Positions 12,283-31,400 of a DNA stretch of 64,000 nt are shown piece after piece. The DNA comes from Triglochin maritima (Eukaryota; Streptophyta; Magnoliopsida; Alismatales; Juncaginaceae), in contig OY821779.1 of NCBI GenBank assembly GCA_963682175.1, forward strand, positions 5,220,501-5,284,500. Direction: 5' to 3'. Under the pieces are notes generated by a model that ran no database searches, was not told where the DNA came from, and saw only the letters and a list, made by a program, of their open reading frames with translations. Position numbers and translations under genes: made by a program. The stretch's first letter is position 1. The number at the start of each line of letters is the position of its first letter.

Positions 12283-12968
12283 TGTTGGGGGAGAATCTAA
12301 CAATGCTACTATGAGAAGGTGAATCAAATGCACGGGGGAAATTGAATATTGAATGCGGAATAACAAAACTTCTCTCTCTCAAACATAATAGCAACAAAAC
12401 ACACACACACAAGATAAAGAAACAAGCAATAAACAAACGCACACCTGAAACAACCACGACACACACATTTTACAAGGTTCGGCAACATGCATACGTCATT
12501 GGGGGGTCTCCTGCGAGTTTCCTTTCCTTTTTTTGCTTCTCCAACAAGAGAAACAACTGAGATTACAAGTTCATGGAGACAATACGTCCTCCAAAACACT
12601 CTAGCTCTAATATCTCAATACTCAATAAAGGAAATAAGAATTGTACGTTGTACACAAATTAGTGCAAATGAACCTTAAATAGACCACTCAAAAACCGTAC
12701 AAAAACGTGGGCAACGGCTGACCAGTGTAACCGACTGGTCGACCATTATCTTCAGCTTCGAACTACTTTCTGGTCGACCAGGATCACCATCGATCGACCA
12801 TTCTTGACTCCAAAAAAAGTTCATGTTATTTTCGATCGAACAGTATCCAACACCGATCGACCGTTCTTCACCTCTGAGCACTGTTTATAATTTCGGTCGA
12901 CCAGATTTCTCCACCGGTCGACCGTTTTGTCATTTTCTGCTTTAACAAAATTAAACCAATTTCTAATA
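12283..12968 (-). mobile_element. Copia-type solo LTR, copy 3 (inverted)
   Basis: Same family as 11118-12113 but on the minus strand and shorter (686 bp). Reading minus: TATTAGAAATTGG start, CGGTCGACCG (12915-12924) and related motifs, the conserved GTTCGGCAACATGC...GGGGTCTCC block in reverse, and the ending ...TCCCCCAACA at 12283. Flanks CAATG (12278-12282) and CAGTG (12969-12973) differ by one base and may be the 5-bp target duplication. It starts TA rather than TG, as does the copy at 49137. Confidence 0.75.
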
Positions 12969-13002
12969 CAGTGGCACACTCCAAACCATATTGTTGACGC
13001 AT

Positions 13003-13236
13003 CATCAACATAACCCCAATGCCTAAGAAGAGGCTCCCACCTAAGCAAGGTAAGGGGAGTCGGATGTACGCAACCCTACCACTGTAAAACAATGAGGTTG
13101 TTTCCAATTGACCAAAATGATGCAAATACAACTGACCATCCGCGATTCCACAATAAAAGAAATACAGATCGTTTAAATAGTCATTTGATATAGTCCATGA
13201 TGCTCCAAATGCCAAAAAACAACTTAATCTTTGTCC
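13003..13236 (-). mobile_element. SINE-like retroelement, copy 1
   Basis: On the minus strand it reads ...GTCAATTGGAAACAACCTC, GGGTTGCGTACATCCGACT, GTGGGAGCCTCTT, GGCATTGGGG, then a TGTTGATG tail. This is a common plant SINE 3' region. A perfect 13-bp target duplication ATTGTTGACGCAT lies at 12990-13002 and 13237-13249. It shares about 200 bp with 29876-30131. I could not find convincing pol III A and B boxes, so the 5' part may be altered. Confidence 0.75.
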
Positions 13237-13878
13237 ATTGTTGACGCATATATACTAAAACATTTTTATCATAAAAGTAGGCAAAAAAATCACATTTCCC
13301 TGAGACAAACAACGTATACTACTTTAAGACAAAGTTGTTTGGCTTCAGAGAAAGGGCAAACAACAAAATTTCATGTTGCACTTTTTAAACATCAAGCTGG
13401 AACTTCCATTCATCTTGTCACCCTTGCAAGACCAGCATGAAACGGTAGCTTAGCAAGAGACATAATTGTGTTCAAGCTATTTTAGTATCTTTAACTTCCA
13501 TAAACTATTGTATCTGAAGCCATTGAAGTCATTATTTCAGTAGTTAATGAAAAAACAAGACACCATCAGGGAACATATTCTGTAGTATATTAGTGAAAAA
13601 ATAGTTTGCTTGATATCGATTTTCAAATATCAATGTTTTAAACTTGGAAGAGACAATAAAGAAATACAGTTCGGTTTATTTATCATGTAAAACAAAATTT
13701 TAATAACAGCAGTTATAACATGGCATGATGATGACTATGTTTGAAAGTCGCATGTAATTGAGGATAAGCTTCAACAAAACTATTACCAGCTATCTTATGA
13801 GTTATGACATTATCATGTTTGAAAGATGACGAGGAAACATAACTATAACCAAAGGTGACAAGTAGTATAGTAGCCCAC

Positions 13879-20896
<7,018 letters not shown>

Positions 20897-23067
20897 TCTA
20901 ACACTCCCAACTCTTGCCTTTGTTTCTCTCTTGCTCTTTGTTATATAAAATACTTGCACCGAAGCAGCAAAACATAAAAATACCATTGGTGTCCAGAAAT
21001 ATTACGAAAATACCACTTTGAGGAAGTTGGTTGGGCCGGTAATTCGGAGGATATGAGAGGGACAGAATGTAAACATGTTGGTGGTAATGCATGGGCGGAA
21101 CGTTTAAGGAAGTGCAGAGATGCGTGTAAGCGATGTGGCGAAGGCTGGTCAGGTGTTGGTGTGTAGCGTAGGACAGGTGGAAATTAAGCTATGCTTCCTT
21201 TTCCATGCAGGATTTTGGTTGGGAAATGGGAATCTTATCTGCGTCGTATCACTAACTCAAGTTTTAATGTTGGTACAAAATAGGGTATTAGAAGTCTTTC
21301 AAAACAATCTCCATTCTGTCGGAATTCATGCACGAGAAATAGATGTAGGATCAAAGAATAAACTTTGCTTGATCATAAGAGGACCAATGAATTCCATTTC
21401 CTCTAGACCAAACTTCTTCTTGCCTATAATGTTCGATTCTAAAATCCTTGATGCACAATGTGAGAAGCTGTACCAGTCTTTCCATCAAAAATGAGATTCT
21501 AGCAGAATAAGATAAAATGTCATGAAAACAAATTGTACAAGGTTTACGCTCCAAGAGTCAGTTCAAGGATAACACTCTTATTTATAACAACTTGGTGATG
21601 CTATTTACTGCCTAACGTAGACAGATTACCACTACAAGCTATTTCATTACATGCACCACGCATGCAAAGATACAATCTGCTGCCTTGGATGATTTTCAAC
21701 ACAAACTTAACAAGTAGTTTATTTACTGTATGACACACTACAATTCCATAGTAGTGTTTCTCAAAACAAATGATTCAGAAACATTATATGCCGCCATACT
21801 ATGCATAGACTAACTTTGAAACCAGAATCTGTGCAATGAATTGGAACATAGAAAATTCAAACAGTAATAATATTAATGACCACCGTATCTTTGATGAGTA
21901 TTCTGAAAAAAACTGATTATATCAAGAAACATGAGCAAATTACATTACAACAAAGAGACCAAGGCTTCATGTCACAAACTACTTGTTTCTTTCTTGCCTT
22001 CATACCAATATGACAATCTTTTCATACCAATACAAGCGCTCGTTTGAGGTACAGAGGGCGCGACTACAATTTGAGAAAGCAACAGACTACTATGTATAAA
22101 CAATATCATATCTACAGATAATGGAGCTTAGAAAACACAAAAGATTCTGCTCCATGCTTGCACAGTATTCTCAACCCTGTTCATTTTCAAAGATGAATAT
22201 AGTGATAATTTCGTAACCTTTTGAGCTGAACAGTTTCGCCTCTAAAAGTTCTTTAAACCACCTATGACCTAAATTTGGCATGCATACACCAGCTCAACTA
22301 AAGTATAAAACCCCTGAATACTGAATAGCAAGACGTTAGAGTCTCAAAAATCAAAATAGCAGATCCAGAATGCAATTCTGGATGGGAATATTATAAATTC
22401 AAGTTAAATGTTTGCTAACAGTAAAAAATGAAATAAAACATTCTTGATGAAACCATTTTTTGATGCTGACTGCTAACTGGAACACGAACCTCACTATCAA
22501 TCAATTCTAATTCAAGGGAAATGAGCCATGAGCAATAAAAGGCAGATGTAGACTAGTAAAGAATGCATCACGATGGTATGGTATTCAACTTATAAAGAGC
22601 TAGTAATATGATATCATGCACTTTGTTGAAATGAAGTTAGCCAAATATGATTCTGCTTTTCTTATACAAATCCTTAAGATCAGAAGAGTAATGACATCTG
22701 AACTCTTATCATTCCGTACTTGAAAGCCATTACCAAACATAAATAACGAAGTGACAGTCAAATCGATACTTAAACTAGCTTACAAAGCAAAAACGACTAC
22801 TTAAAATTTGCAGGTTGCAACCAGTAAAAAATCAACACGCATGAAAACTACCACTACTTTTGATCTTAGATGCAACTATTTACTATTCAGACATGAAAAT
22901 ATTTTTTTACTGGACTTCTGAGCAGAAATAGCCTCTAGTGTCCTAGGTATCATCACTAAACGAGCTAAGCATAGATAAAACTCGTGAACAAATTTCGGAG
23001 AATGTATATTACTACCTGAGATGATCTCAACAAGACAACGACCATAGGCTAGATCATTCTTCTCCCA
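20897..23067. other. Region upstream of PFP-alpha without recognised gene
   Basis: The first 100-200 bases are probably the PFP-alpha leader and promoter. The rest, about 2 kb, is AT-rich and non-coding as far as I can see. Open frames at 21120-21494 and 22876-23070 show no family similarity. Confidence 0.5.
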
Positions 23068-24072
23068 CATGGAGCGTGACTAATGTGATGGATTGATTGG
23101 ACTTATTGTAGTATAGCAGGCCTAAGGGATCGTGGATCCCAGTGTTGATGTTGTGCGGGCACGCAACTGGCGTTGGGTGAGGTGACTACCGGTCCATGGG
23201 CTACGGAGGTCGCTGTCCTGCTTTTATAGCGACGCGGTTGGTGTTTGCGGCTCGAGGAGCCCGATGACCTGACAGACTTCGGTCTGGATTTGTCCGATGC
23301 TGTGCCGGACTGTTGTGATGGACCACCGATGTTGTGCCGGTGATGCCGCCGAGGTTGTGCCGGCGATGGTGATTGTTGGGCCGAGGCTGTTCCGGCTATG
23401 TTGTTTTCCTCGGCTGGGCACCTACCGAGATGTTGTTGTTATACCTTCCGGACGACGGCCCCGTTGGTCCATGTGGCTCCGACCACTGAGATTTGCAGAT
23501 CTGTATTCTATCGGCCCGCAGGCGTGACAGAGGCTCCCTGCCGAACCCTTGAGTAGTGTAGCTGCGTGTGGGGGTGCGATGTCGCGTGCTGTAAGACTGC
23601 ATGTGCCTGCAGTAGGTCTCCTCGGGAGACTCGTTGTTGATTGTCGGATTGATGTCCTGTTTTACCCTTCGGGGGAACTGTTTTCCATTTTTGTCAATGT
23701 CATGGCACGCTACTAGTATGATAGGTTCATTTGTGTAATGCATGCATATAGGTGAGTTGGCATATGGGGTTTCCTTCTGGAAACTCAGGCATTGTTGTTA
23801 TATATTTTCAGGACCGCAGTAGGTCCAGTGGGGTGGTGATCGGCGGGCGCACGCGTTTGGAGTCGGATCCTCTAGTCAGACCACTGAGGTCCACATGATT
23901 ACGTTTATCTTCCCTTGTCGTTTTGTTGTAATCATGTATTCATTTTGGCAAACTCTGATGTATTATGATGCACCGCTTTATTGTTTATGAGAAGTAACAG
24001 TCCCGCCTTGATTATTGTGCTCTTTGTCTTGATTATGAATTTTTAAATTTTCCGCTGTTTCGGGATGTTACA
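23068..24072 (-). mobile_element. LTR fragment, TGTAACATCCC family, copy A
   Basis: On the minus strand it starts TGTAACATCCCGAAACAGCGG and runs for about 1 kb to around 23068. It aligns in patches with 25400-26310 on the plus strand: the CAGCGGAAAATTTAAA start, the GACCGCAGTAGGT region, CATATAGGTGAG, and TAAGTCCAATCAATCCATCA. The two copies are therefore inverted around U2AF35. The TGT...AACATCCC start suggests a Ty3/gypsy-type LTR, but no internal coding region is present to prove it. No target duplication was identified, and the lower-coordinate end looks truncated. Confidence 0.6.
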
Positions 24073-24456
24073 ATTGCTGGATCACTGGATGCCTTGCTTA
24101 CACATAAAATAACAATAAACAATCAGAACCGAGGAAAAAAATTAAAGTACAGCTCATAAGCAGCATTCAGATGGCTACAAAAGCTTCATAATCTTACTTT
24201 TCGGGCTAAATGACAGCAATAGAGATGGATAAAACTGATTCCAAGGCATAATAAAGCACAATCAATGTTATAGTTCAACAGCATTGGAACTTCATCACTT
24301 CACCTACATACCTAAATAAGAAGAAAACAGTCAGACACGGAAGGAAAGGTTCGCAAATAGGAAATCCAGAACACAAATTTTGAAGTCGAGCAGAAATATC
24401 AAGACATCTCCACATCAAAACAGACTGATACAAAATGTACAAAAGTAGCATAGCCA

Positions 24457-25269
24457 TCACTTCTGAGCCCCTCTTTCCCTATTCCACTGCTCAATCTTCG
24501 CCCTCCTTTCCTCACCTCCTTCCCTAATAGGACTCCTAGCCCGTCCAGGGCTCCCATGCCGTCGCATCCCTCCATCACTTTCATACCTTCCATGCCGGTC
24601 TCCACTCCTCCTCCTGCCATCACGGTAATCTTCGTGATCACGGTGTACCCTGCGACGGTAAGGACAAGGGCTTCGGCTCCTGCTCCTACTGACCCTATAG
24701 TTTCTGTAATTCCCACAAAGTTTCTTCCTGAGTTCCCTTCCAATCTGCTTCACATGCATAAAATTGCAATATCCACCTCGATTGCAGCTGTTCTCCTCAA
24801 ACTGGTGGCACGTAGCCTCAAGGAAATCTGTAACGGGAGAGAAGTCAGCAATAATCGGGTGTCTAGAATAATACCTTCCCTGAAGCGACCGCAAAGCAGC
24901 CTCCGTCTGCTCCTCCTCCCTGAATTGCACATAAACGTTTCCAACCATGTGATCCGTGAGATTGTCGCAAATGTTAAGGCTCTCAAACTCCCCATACTTG
25001 ATGAGCTCCTCGTAGATGTCCTCGTAGAAGTCCTCGAAGTGTTCCTGTATCTTGCGGGGGTCAATGGGCTGACCGTGAGGATCAACACCCAGCGTGATCA
25101 TGTCAGGCCGCTGGTACATGTTGGAGAGAAGCAAGGTGGGCGAAATGGTGGGACGGTTGTGGAGACGAGAGCAGTGGTCCCCGTGACGACAGGCGCCGAT
25201 CTTGAAATAGAAGGGGCAGTTCACGCGGTCCTTTTCCGTGCCGAATATCGACGCCAAGTGCTCGGCCAT
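24457..25269 (-). CDS. U2AF35: U2 auxiliary factor small subunit (U2AF35)
   Basis: An uninterrupted coding exon of 270 residues on the minus strand. The start is [15 protein letters not shown]; the frame is open 16 codons upstream but the family begins here. It recognises the AG at the 3' splice site as partner of U2AF65 in the nucleus. Domains in order: CCCH zinc finger 1 ([20 protein letters not shown], about 18-37), the UHM-type RRM (about 45-147, with [19 protein letters not shown] and [14 protein letters not shown]), zinc finger 2 ([19 protein letters not shown], about 153-171), then an Arg-rich RS tail. Length and order are normal. A likely 5'-UTR intron lies upstream (acceptor near 25303), as is usual for plant U2AF35 genes, and an LTR sits in it. 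Confidence 0.95.
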   Translation of the reverse strand: MAEHLASIFGTEKDRVNCPFYFKIGACRHGDHCSRLHNRPTISPTLLLSNMYQRPDMITLGVDPHGQPIDPRKIQEHFEDFYEDIYEELIKYGEFESLNICDNLTDHMVGNVYVQFREEEQTEAALRSLQGRYYSRHPIIADFSPVTDFLEATCHQFEENSCNRGGYCNFMHVKQIGRELRKKLCGNYRNYRVSRSRSRSPCPYRRRVHRDHEDYRDGRRRSGDRHGRYESDGGMRRHGSPGRARSPIREGGEERRAKIEQWNRERGAQK

Positions 25270-25399
25270 TGGTTCCGGCGTACAGAATAAATTGCAATAA
25301 ACCTGTCGAAATATCAAATAAGTTTAACACCAAGATAGATATCGAGATTGCTAACGTTTAAAAAATACAGGAAACCCCAATTTTCATCTCCTTTCAATC

Positions 25400-27600
25400 T
25401 CTAACATCCCAAAACAGCGGAAAATTTAAAATTTTAAACTATCAAGAGATCATCAGAATAAACTCAACATCAGGAATGTCACTCAATAAATCAACCGTTG
25501 GTGCACCAATAATACAACAGAGTTTTTCAAAAGACGCGATTACAATAATACAATGAAGAGACAAAGAAAGTAATCACGACGACCTCGAAGAGTCCGATGA
25601 GGATCCTAGTCCCAAGATGTGTGCGCCCGCGGTCACCACCCGACAGAACCTACTGCGGTCCTGAAACATGAATCAAACAACGATGCCTGAGTTTCTCATT
25701 GGGAAACCCCGTATGCCAAGCTCACCTATATGCATGCAATAGTACGGTAAATGAACCTATCATACTAGTAGCATGTCATGTCACATCTGCAATGCATCCA
25801 ATCCCTCAACAGGGTAAACGGGACATCGGTCCAATAGCCACGACCCTCAACAGGGTCCACAAGGACATCAGTCCAGCAACAACAACGACGGGTCTCCGTC
25901 GGAAACCTACCGTAGGCACATACGGTCTTACGGACAGTACGCGACGCATCACCCCACACGCGACTACACGAGCCTAAGGGATCGGTGAGGAGCATCCGCA
26001 CTTCCGTGCAGAGAATCACGTGGTCTACACCACCTTCGACGGAGTTGTAGCCCGGTCGGTCAACATCCCAGGATAGGTGCCCAATCGGGGATCATCGCCG
26101 GCACAACATCAGCGGCATCGCCGACACATCGGCGGTACAATATACGTCCGGCACAACATCGGACGGGTCCAGACCGTAGTCTGCAGGGTCATCATGCTCC
26201 ACGAGTCATGCGTCACACGCATTGGGATCCGCGATCCCTCAGGTCTGCTACTCATACTATAAGTCCAATCAATCCATCAAATAGTCATGATCCATACAAG
26301 GAGGTGACGCGTCCCAGACACCCACACTCTTTCACACGGCGGTCCCTGGGTAGGCACGCGTAACGCGCCCACCGTCACCTCCCGGCTCACGCACAAGGCG
26401 AGGACACGGGTTTCCGTGGACAAAGTTGGCATAAAAAAAGAACCAGGAATTCTGTCCTGTGCAAAACGGTCGACCGAGTGGAAAACGGTCAACCGAAAGA
26501 GACCACTCGGTCGACCGTTTTCCTCGAGGGAATCAGTCGCCCAGAAGTGACATCCGGTCGACCGCTTCCACCAGGGAAATCGGTTGACTGAAGCGTCTGC
26601 AACGGTCGAACTATTTGCGCAACACAAGAAATTCTAACGGTCTACCGAATGTCTAAAACCGGTCGACCGAACGAGATCAAAATCCGGAGTCTGGTCAACA
26701 TCAAAATCGAATCTATCGGTCGACCGACTCAGGGGTCTCGGTCGACCGAAAACTAACAGGGTCATCTTATTATTTCTACGTCATATAACGGTCGACCGAA
26801 CGAAAACCAACGTCCGAACATCATGCATAAAAATCCAATAAACTTAAGTTCCGGTCGACCGAACACAAAGGGTCCGGTCGACCGTTGGTCGTCTTCAACC
26901 TCGCGTCAGCCGAGGTTTTCCACGGAAAACAACGCCGAAGAGGTCTCCGACCTCCCCGTCCGACCAACACAACCCTCCCACGAGGGTGGGCAACGACAAA
27001 TCAAACTAAAAATCGGCATACCTCAAATGTGCGATCCCCGGAGAAGATCGGAGATCCAAACTGCACCAACTCCTCAGCAGCCGCCTACGCCCCGTGCGCC
27101 TCGCGTTTCTCCTCCAACACCCAGCTGGCCTCCACGCGCCGGAGACGCCTCCACAAGGTCTGGTCGGAAGAGAGGAAGGGAGTGAGTGAGAGAGAGAGCA
27201 AATGAGGGAGAGAAACAGATTCTACACTTAAACCCAAAACCAAATCTTGCACCAACAATAACCTACTCATCCAACCCATCACCTCTCTTCCATCAACAGT
27301 ACTCGCCACATTTCTCTTCCCCATGCAAACCCCTCTAATCCCGGGTTAACCCTAAACATGGGTTAGGATCCTAACACAACCAATTATGAAAATTAGTTAA
27401 TCTCCCAAATCTAAAGCCATTAGATCGTCAATTCATGTACAATCAACTCTAAAAGTATGTTTTTCCAGATTTAAGTTATTCTAACGGTACCACCAAAATG
27501 ACTTTGAAACTTAAAGAACTTGTTTAAGGGTTCTAAAACGGCTAGAGGAAAACCCTAATTCTACAAAGACAAGCCAATCCAGTATGCCAGGGATGTAACG
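25400..27600 (+). mobile_element. Long LTR-like element, TGTAACATCCC family, copy B
   Basis: Starts TCTAACATCCCAAAACAGCGG at 25400, matching copy A in inverted orientation, and continues for over 2 kb without coding capacity. Between 26467 and 26885 it holds nine exact CGGTCGACCG decamers plus variants. The right limit is uncertain. GGGATGTAAC near 27587-27596 resembles an inverted copy of the start. Alternatively CAATC before the start (25395-25399) recurs at 27808-27812 after a CA. The first choice is preferred because 27681-27840 looks like the U2AF35 leader and promoter. Gypsy-type is a guess. Confidence 0.55.
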
Positions 27601-27680
27601 ACGGAGATATGGAAGACGAACAAAAGGATCTAAACCAGAGATCGGGGATTAACTAATAGTAATCCGCAGAGGAAACAAAC

Positions 27681-27840
27681 CTTAATTCCGACGTTGGAAC
27701 AAGTTTTAGCGCTTCGGCTTTCGAAATCTCGAGTTGAGAAGAAACGAGACTTCGGGAGCCGACCTGGTTTTATTGCGGAAGGACCACAAACCGACAAGGT
27801 CTGGACACAATCATGGGCTCGCATCCGGCCCAATTTTTTA
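27681..27840 (-). promoter_or_regulatory. Probable U2AF35 leader exon and promoter
   Basis: On the minus strand GGAATTAAG|GTTTGTTTCC (boundary at 27681/27680) is a good splice donor after a CT-rich, Arabidopsis-like leader. An acceptor (TTTCGACAG, ending 25303) lies just before the U2AF35 start. GGCCCA at 27827-27832 and TGGGCT at 27814-27819 match the site II type (TGGGCY) found in promoters of plant housekeeping genes. This is inference from motifs; transcript ends are not visible. Confidence 0.4.
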
Positions 27841-28472
27841 TTATTATACCAAATCTCATCGTCATGTATTCGATGAATTTTTAATTACAAAAAACAATGT
27901 TATATGTAACAGATACCACTACAAACACAAATACAAACAACGAATTACCAACGAATTACCGTCGAAATCCCAACATCCACTCTTCTTTCTATGGTAGTCC
28001 ATCCTCCACTCATTCTAAAGTCAGAAAGTCGAAACCAATCGTAAGCTGAACTAACTAAACCAACTCTAGAATCAAAGTATTGGGCTCTATGCTCAAAATG
28101 ACACGAAGTGATACAATTAATTGAAAAGAAGTATCTATAAACACGTTACTTAATTATTTTCAATTTAAATACGATAATTTTTATTTATTTGTACTAACAT
28201 AAATTAGTCACAAAATTCTAACATAAATAGAGAACTATCAGATAAAATAATATACACGACACGATTGACCTATGTACTTATTTTCCTCAGGTAACACAAT
28301 CTACGTGTAAAATAAATATAAGATTTGACCAGTCAAATCAAATAATTAGTAAGCAGTAACAGATCCGGGACGGGAGCCGAACACGGAGCCCAACTCTCGA
28401 CTTCTTTGAGAGTTTAGAGTTCGTCTCGTTCTCGTCTCCACATTTTTTCGAGCACACACAGGGCAGGTATCG
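27841..28472. other. Divergent intergenic region, U2AF35 / DUF89 gene
   Basis: About 630 bp of AT-rich sequence between the presumed U2AF35 promoter and the DUF89 start codon. A CT-rich stretch at 28390-28450 is probably the DUF89 leader. No other gene is seen. Confidence 0.45.
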
Positions 28473-31400
28473 ATGGAGAGCGCATCACCGCCGGTGCCGT
28501 TCCCGCTGCTGCAGACGCCGATCGAGTCGACCTACCGTGCCTGCACCATCCCCTACCGCTTCCCCTCCGACAACCCCCGCAAGCCCACCCCCGTCGAGCT
28601 CCAGTGGATCGACCTCTTCCTCAAATCCGTCCCTTCCTTCAGGTCCCTATTTTCGTTCGATATTGCCCTTTCGGAATTCGTAAAGTAACTTGATGTTTGA
28701 AGTTTCTGACGTGGAGGACGTGATGCAGGCAGCGGGCCGAGAGTGATCCGACCGTTGCTGATGCGCCGGCGAAAGCGGAGAAATTCGCTCAAAGGTATAA
28801 CTTTTTCTTTGTTTTTGGTTTATTTCTGGAAATGAGTAGAAGTTCTAAATTGTTGGCTTCTGATTGATGTACTTCTTGTTATTCGATTAAGTTCTGGTGT
28901 TTTTGTGACTATTAACCAATGCTTGTGGACACTGTAGTTGAGGAATTCGTGATTGTGAAACGAAATTCACTTTGTCGGATTTATTTTTGAATTTCAACGT
29001 GTTTTGGTTATGTAAATTTCTAACTTATGGTTCCTAATTGATGTACTATTGTTTGTTGTGTTCAGTTCTGATGTTTTCATAACGACTATCTGATGCTTTT
29101 AGACACTTTGATTGAGATACTGGTGTGGCCTGATTGTGTGGAATTCGTGATTGCATAACGAAATTCACTTCATCAAGTTTTCTTTTTCTTGTTTTTTTAA
29201 ATTTTAACCTTTTGTTTTGGTTATGTAAATCTTAAAAGGTACACAGAGATACTCGAAGAATTGAAGAAGGATCCTGAGAGTCATGGTGGCCCTCCAGATT
29301 GCATTGTAAGCCCTTATCGCTGAAAACTCTTGATCATGCCTTTTCTATTTAAAATTGTTGCCAGTACCCATTGTATGGTAATTGGAATTATTTGATATCA
29401 TTTTTACTTCCACTTTCTGATTGTTTGATTTTTCGTGGAAATTTCAGCTTCTTTGCAGGCTGCGCGAGCAAGTTCTTAGAGAGTTAGGGTTCAAGGACAT
29501 ATTCAAAAAAGTGAAGGTAGATAACTTATTATGCATAATGTTCATGTTTCTTTGCTGTACTTTCCGGTATAACTTCGATATCAGGGTTACTAATTATTAT
29601 GATAATTGAGGAATTCTGCATGACTGTGACAGGATGAAGAAAACATAAAAGCAATATCATTGTTTCCAGATGTTGCTAAGCTCAATGATGCCATCGTAGA
29701 TGAAAGTGACCGTGTTGAAAGTCTGATCAGGGGTATATTGGCTGGAAATATTTTCGATCTGGGTTCTGCACAGGTAGGTTTTTTTGGTAAATACGACGAG
29801 TTTGATTGTTGTACAATTGCTTAATTTTAAAATTGATGTATTAAAGGGTAACCAACAATATCCTGACACTACAAGCATCAACATCAACATTACCTCACTG
29901 CCTCAAAAGAGGCTCCCGCCTAGGCGAGGTGGGGGGGTCGGGTGTACGCAACCCTACTATTGTAAAACAGTGAGGTTGTTTCTAATTGACCCAATGATGC
30001 AAAATGCAACTGACCATGTTACGATTTTACACTAGATAAGAAATGCAGATCGTTTAAATAGTCATTTGATATACTCCATGATGCTCCAAATGCCAAAAAA
30101 TAATATAGACTTTAACACAATGGAAATGGATATATCCTGACGCTACAAGATCAATAAAAAATTCCTGACACTACAAGAAGATTTAAAAGGATGATCCATG
30201 CTTCTTTTCTTCAAATTATATAGATGTTGCAATAAGGCACACAATCATACGTAGTGACCAAGGATCCAACTTTGTCTTCCCCATACAGCCCTAGAATTTT
30301 CATGTTAAGGTTGTTTGTTATCTCAGATAATGAAATATTTTGATCCCGGAACGCATTGGCCAGGACTTGCGTTCGATGTCAAGTTCCTTGTTATGTTCTT
30401 CCTTCCATAATTTCTTGTGTGCAGGGCTTTTGTATTTACAAGTAGTAATTGTTTGAAATTTGTGAACTGATACCACTCTAATCTTTCTTTTCTAAATAAA
30501 GCTTGCGGAAGTTTTCGCCAAAGATGGAATGTCTTTCTTGGCTAGCTGCCAAAATCTTGTACCTCGACCTTGGGTTATTGATGATTTGGATGCTTTTAAA
30601 CTGAAGTGGACCAAAAAATCATGGAAGAAGGCAAGCATCTTATCTGCGTTACTGACATACTTACCCCACTGATTGTGCATAATGAAATTCGGAATATACC
30701 TTTATCATATTATATTATTTTCTGCTGGCTAAGTTATCAGTTTGGAGTTTATGCTGCTCTTAGTTGGTATGTGCTACAGTCTCTTAGTGTTCTTCAAATG
30801 TAGCCATTATCTCTATATTGAATTGTTATTCTTGTCAAACAATTGCAAGAGGAAGGTCAAATGCTAGCATTAAATCTGCATCATATCTATTTGCAAGTTA
30901 TTACATTCCAAATGTGCAAAATCTGTTCAGTTTTCACCTCCACGACCCAACTATTCTCCAGTATGTCAAGTCATCTTGTACATATTATTTGCTGGGGCTA
31001 GTTAATTTGAGTTGGAATAGTACGTTATCAAAGTGCAAAGAATGTTGTCATAATGTTTCTAATTACCTACACCGATAATAAAAAGTTTTAATTACCTACC
31101 ATTCAGTACTGCAACTCTTCTTTTGCTACCATGTCTTCATAGCCAGTGTGTCTATACTCTATAGTAGCTATGCTGTGAAGGTTGTGTTCTCTGTTATGAG
31201 TCATTGAGAGATTAGTACCCACATCATATTGATTAACATGAGCATGAGGCTGGTTACAATTTGATGGGTTTTCTACTCAATGGTATAGAAACTTAACAGG
31301 GAGAAATACTTGCCTATGAGGAATGGGTTAAGACATTAAATGTTACTGGTTGAGTGAATTTCAATGCTTATAACATTACAACTCTTTGTAATTATACTTT

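Noticed and set aside
24556..25290. 244-codon plus-strand frame antisense to U2AF35
   Set aside because: Complete shadow of a conserved coding exon with an RS-rich tail; composition explains it.
27808..27812. CAATC as the right target duplication of LTR copy B
   Set aside because: Matches CAATC at 25395-25399 after a CA, but would place the U2AF35-like leader and site II motifs inside the LTR; kept only as an alternative boundary.
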